The notes under the pieces are model-generated. The model worked only from the letters and a program-made list of their open reading frames with translations. It had not been told where the DNA came from and made no database searches. Shown one piece after another: positions 6,833-10,829 of a stretch of DNA of 10,829 nt. The stretch's first letter is position 1; each line of letters starts with the position of its first letter. Where the stretch lies: assembly GCA_023384315.1 (NCBI GenBank), contig JAHDWY010000042.1, positions 1 to 10,829 on the forward strand, read 5' to 3'. The position numbers and the translations under genes are program-made. Source of the DNA: Candidatus Hydrogenedentota bacterium (GTDB lineage: Bacteria > Hydrogenedentota > Hydrogenedentia > Hydrogenedentales > SLHB01).

Positions 6833-9190
6833 TTATGTCGTGGTTGGGAATCGCGTCTTGCGCGCGGGTTCGTCCGGTTTCTTCTCCTCCGGCTTGGGCG
6901 GAGGCGGCGCGGCCTCTTTCAACTCCGGCGGCAAGGGTTTGTAAATGACAAGGCTTCCTCCGCCGGACTGATGCAATACATCCTCGCCCTCTTTGACTAG
7001 CGTGGTCCGGACGAAAAGATTCTCGAATTTTCCATCCGGCGCGTCCGCCGCCACTTCGATGGGGAATTTCAACGCCGTCGTTCCGGCGGCCAGGTCCTGC
7101 GCGGTCGCGGTTACGCCTTTCGGCAACCCGAGCAATTCCGCCTTGAATGTGCCCTCGTACGCCTGGGCTTCGGTGACATTCACCACCAGTTCCGTCGGCT
7201 TACCCTGTTCGGTCTCGGCCTTCGTCACTTCAAAGGTGACCCAGGGAGCTTCAATGGTGACAGGCGTCAACGCCGTGCTCACGGTGTAACCTGCGCTCGA
7301 ACCGACTACGGCGAGCCGGCGCGTGCCTGCGGGAGCGTTGTTGTTGGCATTGATAAGGATAGTCGTTTCCGTTGCATCGGGCGGAATCTCCGCCGTCCCG
7401 GCGCCGAGTCCCGGCGGAAGCCACGGAATGCGCAACGTTATCTTCTCATTGAACCCTTCGGCCCGCGTCGCCACCACCTTCAACTGCCGCGAACCGTTCT
7501 GCACGATGGGCGCTTTGGGGGCAACCAGTTCGATCTTGAAAGGAATCGCGTCCGTGACGGCGAGCGCCAGGCGCTCAACAGGACGCGCCCAAAACACGAC
7601 CTTGTTGTTCCCGTGAATCAACTCGACATCGTAGTTGATGCCGCCCTTCACGTCCGCGCCTTCCTGATTCAGGCTTCCATTAAAGGCGAGCAGGCTGCCG
7701 GCCACCGGTGCTTCCGGTGTCGCTTCAATCACCATGGGCATGGTCGGCTGACCGGCGGGAAACTCATCCATGTCGGCGGTCAACCCTTCCGGCAATCCAT
7801 CCACACCGATCGTAAGCGGTCCATCAAAATCTGCCCGCGTCGCCGAAACAATCGTAAACGCGCGATTCCCCGCGGGCACGTTCATATGAGCGGCGTCGTT
7901 TTCGATGAACCCGAATTTCAGGCGAGGCTGTACCGGCGAGACTTCCACACGGTACGCGAAGGTGGGCCCGCCGCCGCTCAGATGATCGGTAACACGCACG
8001 GTGTGCACGCCGTCTTCTGCCAGGGTGACCCGGGCGAGACTGTCCACGCCCGCGCCATCATCGTTGGCTGCCAGCTGACTTCCGGACGGGTTGTTAATGA
8101 CCAACACGCTGTCCAGAGGCGAACCCAATTCGCGCGCATACACGCGGACGTCGTAGACCTGATCCTTCTTGCCCTCGAAGGAGAACCAGTCCGCATCGCC
8201 GGGCTCCGTGAGCACGCCATTGAACGCGCCCGGCGCCTGACCGGCGGTAGCCTGATCGGGCGCGTTGTTGGGCTCGGTTTCCACGATGTTGGGAAGGTCG
8301 CTTATACGGAACGGAATCTGAGAGGGCGCCGTCCCCGCGTCGCTGGCCGGTTGCAGCAAGGCCGTGCCGAACTCAGCGGCCGGCGCGGTCACGGTCTGCG
8401 CCGCGAGCACGGGATCGCCGAGCCACGACACGTTTACTTCCGCGCCCGGGGCCGCTCCCAGGGGCGACACCATCATGGGCCGGGGAAACTGCCCCACGTG
8501 CAGCCGGTAGTGATAGCCGCCGCCTCCACCGTAGGCCGACTCGCTCACGGCGATGACATAGCGCCCGGCTTCGCCGCCCGTGTACACGAATGCGGCATCC
8601 TGCTTGAGCAAGGCCGTGTCGTCTTCTGCGATAATCTCATGGCCGGACGGACTGAACAAACGCAGTTTCGCATCAAATAGGGGACCGCCAAGCCGCATAG
8701 CTTCCACTTCAGCAGCCAACCTGCCACCTTCAGCCAGTTCGACGGCAAAGTAATCCACGTCTTCTCCGCCGATTACACCATTGACGGTTGTCCCGACCGG
8801 AATGGCAGGCGCAGAAGCAACGTCGTTGTTGGTGGACTCGTCCTCATTGATTTCGGTCAAGGTGCCAACACTGAACAGCTTCAGATTGGAAACGCCGCCA
8901 CGCGTGCGTATGCGAATCGCATGGGTACCGAGCCGGCAGTCCGCTGCGATATCCAGCTTGCATTTCACTTTGCCGTCGTCCACCTGCGTGAGTTCCGCCA
9001 GGGAAATGCCGGGGTCGTGAAACATCAGGTCGATGGCGTCCTTCAGATTCGACCCCTGGAACTCGACCTCCGCTTGACCACCGCGGGATGCGCCGCGCGG
9101 TACGATATCCCCCAAAGAGGGAACCGCCGCGGACGCAACCGCGCCAGCCGTCAGGAACATAATCGCTATAGCCAAACTACTTCGATACAT
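6833..9190 (-). CDS. Secreted beta-rich protein with two PPC domains
   Basis: 785 residues. Signal peptide at about 1-22 (ASAA/VPSLG). Residues 26-110 resemble a TIG/IPT-type Ig fold (IVPRGASRGGQAEVEFQGSNL). Two pre-peptidase C-terminal (PPC) domains follow: about 112-232 (EINEDESTNNDVASA, DVDYFAVEL, YHYRLHVG) and about 303-418 (ETEPNNAPDQA, DADWFSFEG, FAYRVEVSP). From about 425 to 750 there are three more beta-sandwich segments, each with a phrase like GLPEGLTA, WLPPGLGA or GLPKGVTA. The C-terminus is a Pro/Lys/Glu tail (753-785). No peptidase or other catalytic domain is visible, so a binding or scaffold role at the cell surface is likelier than an enzyme; this is inference. Such PPC proteins are frequent in planctomycete DUF1501/DUF1549 neighbourhoods. 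It starts 32 bp after the DUF1501 stop; GGGGA just upstream is a modest ribosome site. Confidence 0.88.
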   Translation of the reverse strand: MYRSSLAIAIMFLTAGAVASAAVPSLGDIVPRGASRGGQAEVEFQGSNLKDAIDLMFHDPGISLAELTQVDDGKVKCKLDIAADCRLGTHAIRIRTRGGVSNLKLFSVGTLTEINEDESTNNDVASAPAIPVGTTVNGVIGGEDVDYFAVELAEGGRLAAEVEAMRLGGPLFDAKLRLFSPSGHEIIAEDDTALLKQDAAFVYTGGEAGRYVIAVSESAYGGGGGYHYRLHVGQFPRPMMVSPLGAAPGAEVNVSWLGDPVLAAQTVTAPAAEFGTALLQPASDAGTAPSQIPFRISDLPNIVETEPNNAPDQATAGQAPGAFNGVLTEPGDADWFSFEGKKDQVYDVRVYARELGSPLDSVLVINNPSGSQLAANDDGAGVDSLARVTLAEDGVHTVRVTDHLSGGGPTFAYRVEVSPVQPRLKFGFIENDAAHMNVPAGNRAFTIVSATRADFDGPLTIGVDGLPEGLTADMDEFPAGQPTMPMVIEATPEAPVAGSLLAFNGSLNQEGADVKGGINYDVELIHGNNKVVFWARPVERLALAVTDAIPFKIELVAPKAPIVQNGSRQLKVVATRAEGFNEKITLRIPWLPPGLGAGTAEIPPDATETTILINANNNAPAGTRRLAVVGSSAGYTVSTALTPVTIEAPWVTFEVTKAETEQGKPTELVVNVTEAQAYEGTFKAELLGLPKGVTATAQDLAAGTTALKFPIEVAADAPDGKFENLFVRTTLVKEGEDVLHQSGGGSLVIYKPLPPELKEAAPPPPKPEEKKPDEPARKTRFPTTT

Positions 9191-9222
9191 CGTGTCCCCG
9201 CGTCGTTTCTCGTGAAATCGGT

Positions 9223-10557
9223 TCAGGCAATGACGTTTGCGATGGGATCGCCGCCACGAACGATATCGATGGGCCGGTCGCCCGGGCTCATCAGTTTACG
9301 CGTCGGGTCGATGCCCAACTGCGAGAAGATGGTCGCCGCGATATCACCTGGACCCACGGGGGAATCCGTCGGTTCGGAACCATACGCGTCGGTTTTGCCG
9401 TGAATCACTCCGCCTTTGACGCCGCCGCCAGCCAGCACGACGCTGAAAGCCTTGGGCCAATGGTCGCGGCCGCCGTCCTTGTTGATCCGGACGGTCCGGC
9501 CGAATTCGGTCGACAAAACAACCATCGTCTTTTCCAGCAGACCGCGGCTTTCGAGGTCGGCGATGAGCGTCGCCACCCCCTGATCGAGCGGCGGCACGCG
9601 GCCTTCCATGGCGGCTTTGATCTTCTCATGATGGTCCCAGCCGCCGTCAATGACGCTGACAAACCGCGCGCCTGCTTCCACGAGCCGGCGGGAAAGCAAC
9701 AACCGCTGCCCCATGGCATTGCGCCCATAGCGGTCCTTGATATCGTCCGGTTCCGCAGCCACGTTAAATGCCTCGCGTGCGGACTGGGAACTGATGAGCG
9801 CGTACGCGCGCTGGTAATAACTATCCATGGCGTCAAGGGAATCGCCGCTTTCCAGTTCCTTAAAATGGCTGTCAACCGTGGCCAACAGCGACTTCCGGGC
9901 TTCCATGCGTGCGGGATCGACGCCTTCCGGAAGATTCAAGTCGCGCACCTGGAAATTCTTCGCTGACGGCTCTCCACCGACACTGAACGGGCCATACGCC
10001 GAACTGAGGTAGCCCGTCCCCATGAAAGGGTCGCCCGCGCCAGGAATCGCGATATACGGAGGAAGATCATTCCGCGGACCATACTCGTGGGCCACCACTG
10101 ATCCGATGCTGGGATATACGATCGCGGGGCTGGGCCGGTATCCGGTCAGCATGTTATGGGTGCCGCGCTCGTGAGCAGCTTCGCCGTGGGTCACGGAACG
10201 AAGTACGCAAAGCTTGTCGGCACAATTGGCCATGTTCTTCATCAACCCGCCGAACACGTCACCCGTGTTCGTATTGACCGTCCCTAGTTCTCCCCGATAT
10301 TCGACGGGCGCATAAGGTTTCGGATCGAAGGTATCGACGTGGCTCATTCCGCCGGCGAGGTAAATGAAGATGACGGACTGGGCTTTGGCGCTATTCTCCG
10401 CTTCCTGCCCACTGGCATCCAAGGCCCGGAAATAGTCGCCCAGCGTCAGCCCGAGGCCGGAAATCACGCCGACCTTCAGGAATTCGCGGCGTTGCATGCG
10501 CTGGAATTGGTGATAGCCTTGGCATCCCTGGTGTCGCTCATGCTTCGATTCCGCCAC
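9223..10557 (-). CDS. Tat-exported DUF1501 protein (alkaline phosphatase/sulfatase-like clan)
   Basis: 444 residues. The twin-arginine motif RREFLKVG (23-30) followed by a hydrophobic stretch indicates Tat export of a folded protein. DUF1501 hallmarks are LAGGMSHVDTFDPKP (67-81), ERGTHNMLTGYRPSP (130-144), GGWDHHEKI (305-313) and STEFGRTVRINKDGGRDHWP (349-368). The clustered Asp/His/Glu residues fit the metal-centre arrangement of the alkaline phosphatase superfamily, but the family's substrate is not known. GTG at 10557 is chosen because AGGGGAGGA lies 6 nt upstream; the ATG at 10497 (codon 21) would still keep the twin arginines but has no good ribosome site. The 20 residues before the Tat motif are unusually polar, and their codons contain a 9-bp repeat related to the array at 1722-1757. 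It is first in the cluster, and its DUF1549/DUF1553 companion is two genes downstream. Confidence 0.92.
   Translation of the reverse strand: MAESKHERHQGCQGYHQFQRMQRREFLKVGVISGLGLTLGDYFRALDASGQEAENSAKAQSVIFIYLAGGMSHVDTFDPKPYAPVEYRGELGTVNTNTGDVFGGLMKNMANCADKLCVLRSVTHGEAAHERGTHNMLTGYRPSPAIVYPSIGSVVAHEYGPRNDLPPYIAIPGAGDPFMGTGYLSSAYGPFSVGGEPSAKNFQVRDLNLPEGVDPARMEARKSLLATVDSHFKELESGDSLDAMDSYYQRAYALISSQSAREAFNVAAEPDDIKDRYGRNAMGQRLLLSRRLVEAGARFVSVIDGGWDHHEKIKAAMEGRVPPLDQGVATLIADLESRGLLEKTMVVLSTEFGRTVRINKDGGRDHWPKAFSVVLAGGGVKGGVIHGKTDAYGSEPTDSPVGPGDIAATIFSQLGIDPTRKLMSPGDRPIDIVRGGDPIANVIA
10511..10539 (-). repeat. Copy of the 9-bp repeat inside the start of the DUF1501 gene
   Basis: On the minus strand the units GAGCGACAC, CAGGGATGC and CAAGGCTAT, followed by CA, match the plus-strand array beginning at 1722 at 22 of 29 positions without gaps. 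They encode residues 7-16 (ERHQGCQGYH), ahead of the Tat signal. Confidence 0.55.
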
Positions 10558-10563
10558 GTCAAG

Positions 10564-10572
10564 TCCTCCCCT
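10564..10572 (-). promoter_or_regulatory. Ribosome binding site of the DUF1501 gene
   Basis: AGGGGAGGA on the minus strand, 6 nt before GTG 10557. It is the strongest Shine-Dalgarno match near either candidate start and decides for the GTG. Confidence 0.75.
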
Positions 10573-10731
10573 TTCAATGCATTACGCCATAATCACGCGG
10601 TCGCTGCTGGGATCGTGCAAGGATGGAAGTCCCGTCAGGCGGAACTTTCAGCGGAGAAACGGCATAAATCACATGAAGCTAGCCGCTTAGATATGATCGA
10701 CACCCTCGTTCGCTTGCAGCTTTCCCCAAAT

Positions 10732-10761
10732 GGATCAACCAGTACCTGCATACTATATACT
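10732..10761 (+). promoter_or_regulatory. Possible divergent plus-strand promoter
   Basis: TATACT (10756-10761) matches the -10 consensus at 5 of 6 positions. TGGATC (10732-10737) is a weak -35 (3 of 6) with 18 bp spacing. The segment is AT-rich compared with its surroundings and would start a transcript about 30 nt before the ATG at 10798. The same AT-rich stretch offers TATAGT on the minus strand (10757-10752), without a convincing -35. No ECF-type promoter was recognised. Confidence 0.3.
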
Positions 10762-10797
10762 GAAACTCTGCGAAAAGTTGCATCATTTCCGGAGGTT

Positions 10798-10829
10798 ATG
10801 TTTTTCCATTTAGACGGGCTGCGAGACGG
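10798..10829 (+). CDS. Possible start of a divergent gene (cut by window edge)
   Basis: ATG at 10798 begins an open frame reading MFFHLDGLRD to the window end. GGAGG occurs at 10791-10795 but only 2 nt before the ATG, which is closer than usual, so the true start may differ or there may be no gene. Ten codons are too few to assign a family. If real, it would be divergent from the DUF1501 cluster and share its upstream region. Confidence 0.22.
   Translation, partial: MFFHLDGLRD

Noticed and set aside
5466..6944. Long plus-strand open frame (492 codons) opposite the DUF1549/DUF1553 gene
   Set aside because: Its codons are the exact complement, in register, of the minus-strand gene, so it is interrupted only where that gene uses TTA, CTA or TCA, which are rare in this GC-rich DNA. 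The minus strand has recognisable domains; the plus-strand peptide has none.
7613..8680. Plus-strand open frame (355 codons) opposite the PPC gene
   Set aside because: Same in-register antisense effect; no recognisable domain, and the minus-strand frame carries clear PPC motifs.

Overview
The window is GC-rich and looks bacterial. Six protein genes read on the minus strand. Their domains (DUF1501, DUF1549/DUF1553, a planctomycete-type cytochrome c, PPC domains, and an ECF sigma factor with its own membrane anchor) are the characteristic repertoire of Planctomycetota and neighbouring phyla of the PVC/Hydrogenedentota kind. The phylum is inferred from gene content only; there is no rRNA or other marker gene here.

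Layout, in the direction of transcription (right to left). 10829-10558 is a more AT-rich upstream region that may hold a divergent promoter and the first codons of a plus-strand gene. 10557-1913 is a tight five-gene cluster with gaps of 32, 56, 53 and 26 bp: (1) a Tat-exported DUF1501 protein of the alkaline phosphatase/sulfatase-like clan; (2) a secreted beta-rich protein with two PPC domains; (3) a large secreted DUF1549/DUF1553 protein with bacterial Ig-like domains and two Cys-His haem-type motifs; (4) a small secreted Ala/Pro/Glu-rich coiled-coil protein; (5) a secreted coiled-coil, cytochrome c and seven-bladed WD40 protein. A hairpin with a U-rich tail at 1881-1841 closes the cluster. 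1634-1 is a separate gene, cut by the window edge, for an ECF sigma factor fused to a transmembrane helix and at least three carboxypeptidase-regulatory-like beta-sandwich repeats.

All five cluster products carry export signals, so they probably act together outside the cytoplasm. Two have cytochrome-type motifs, one resembles metal-dependent phosphatases/sulfatases, and several have beta-sandwich or propeller interaction domains. The substrate and reaction cannot be read from the sequence. Proteins 4 and 5 share an ungapped homologous coiled-coil segment, which suggests a local duplication and perhaps physical pairing. The adjacent tethered sigma factor is a plausible envelope sensor and regulator, but its link to the cluster is inferred from position only.

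A degenerate 9-bp tandem repeat lies between the cluster and the sigma gene, and a clearly related copy lies in the first codons of the DUF1501 gene. No tRNA, rRNA, CRISPR array, insertion sequence or phage gene was seen.
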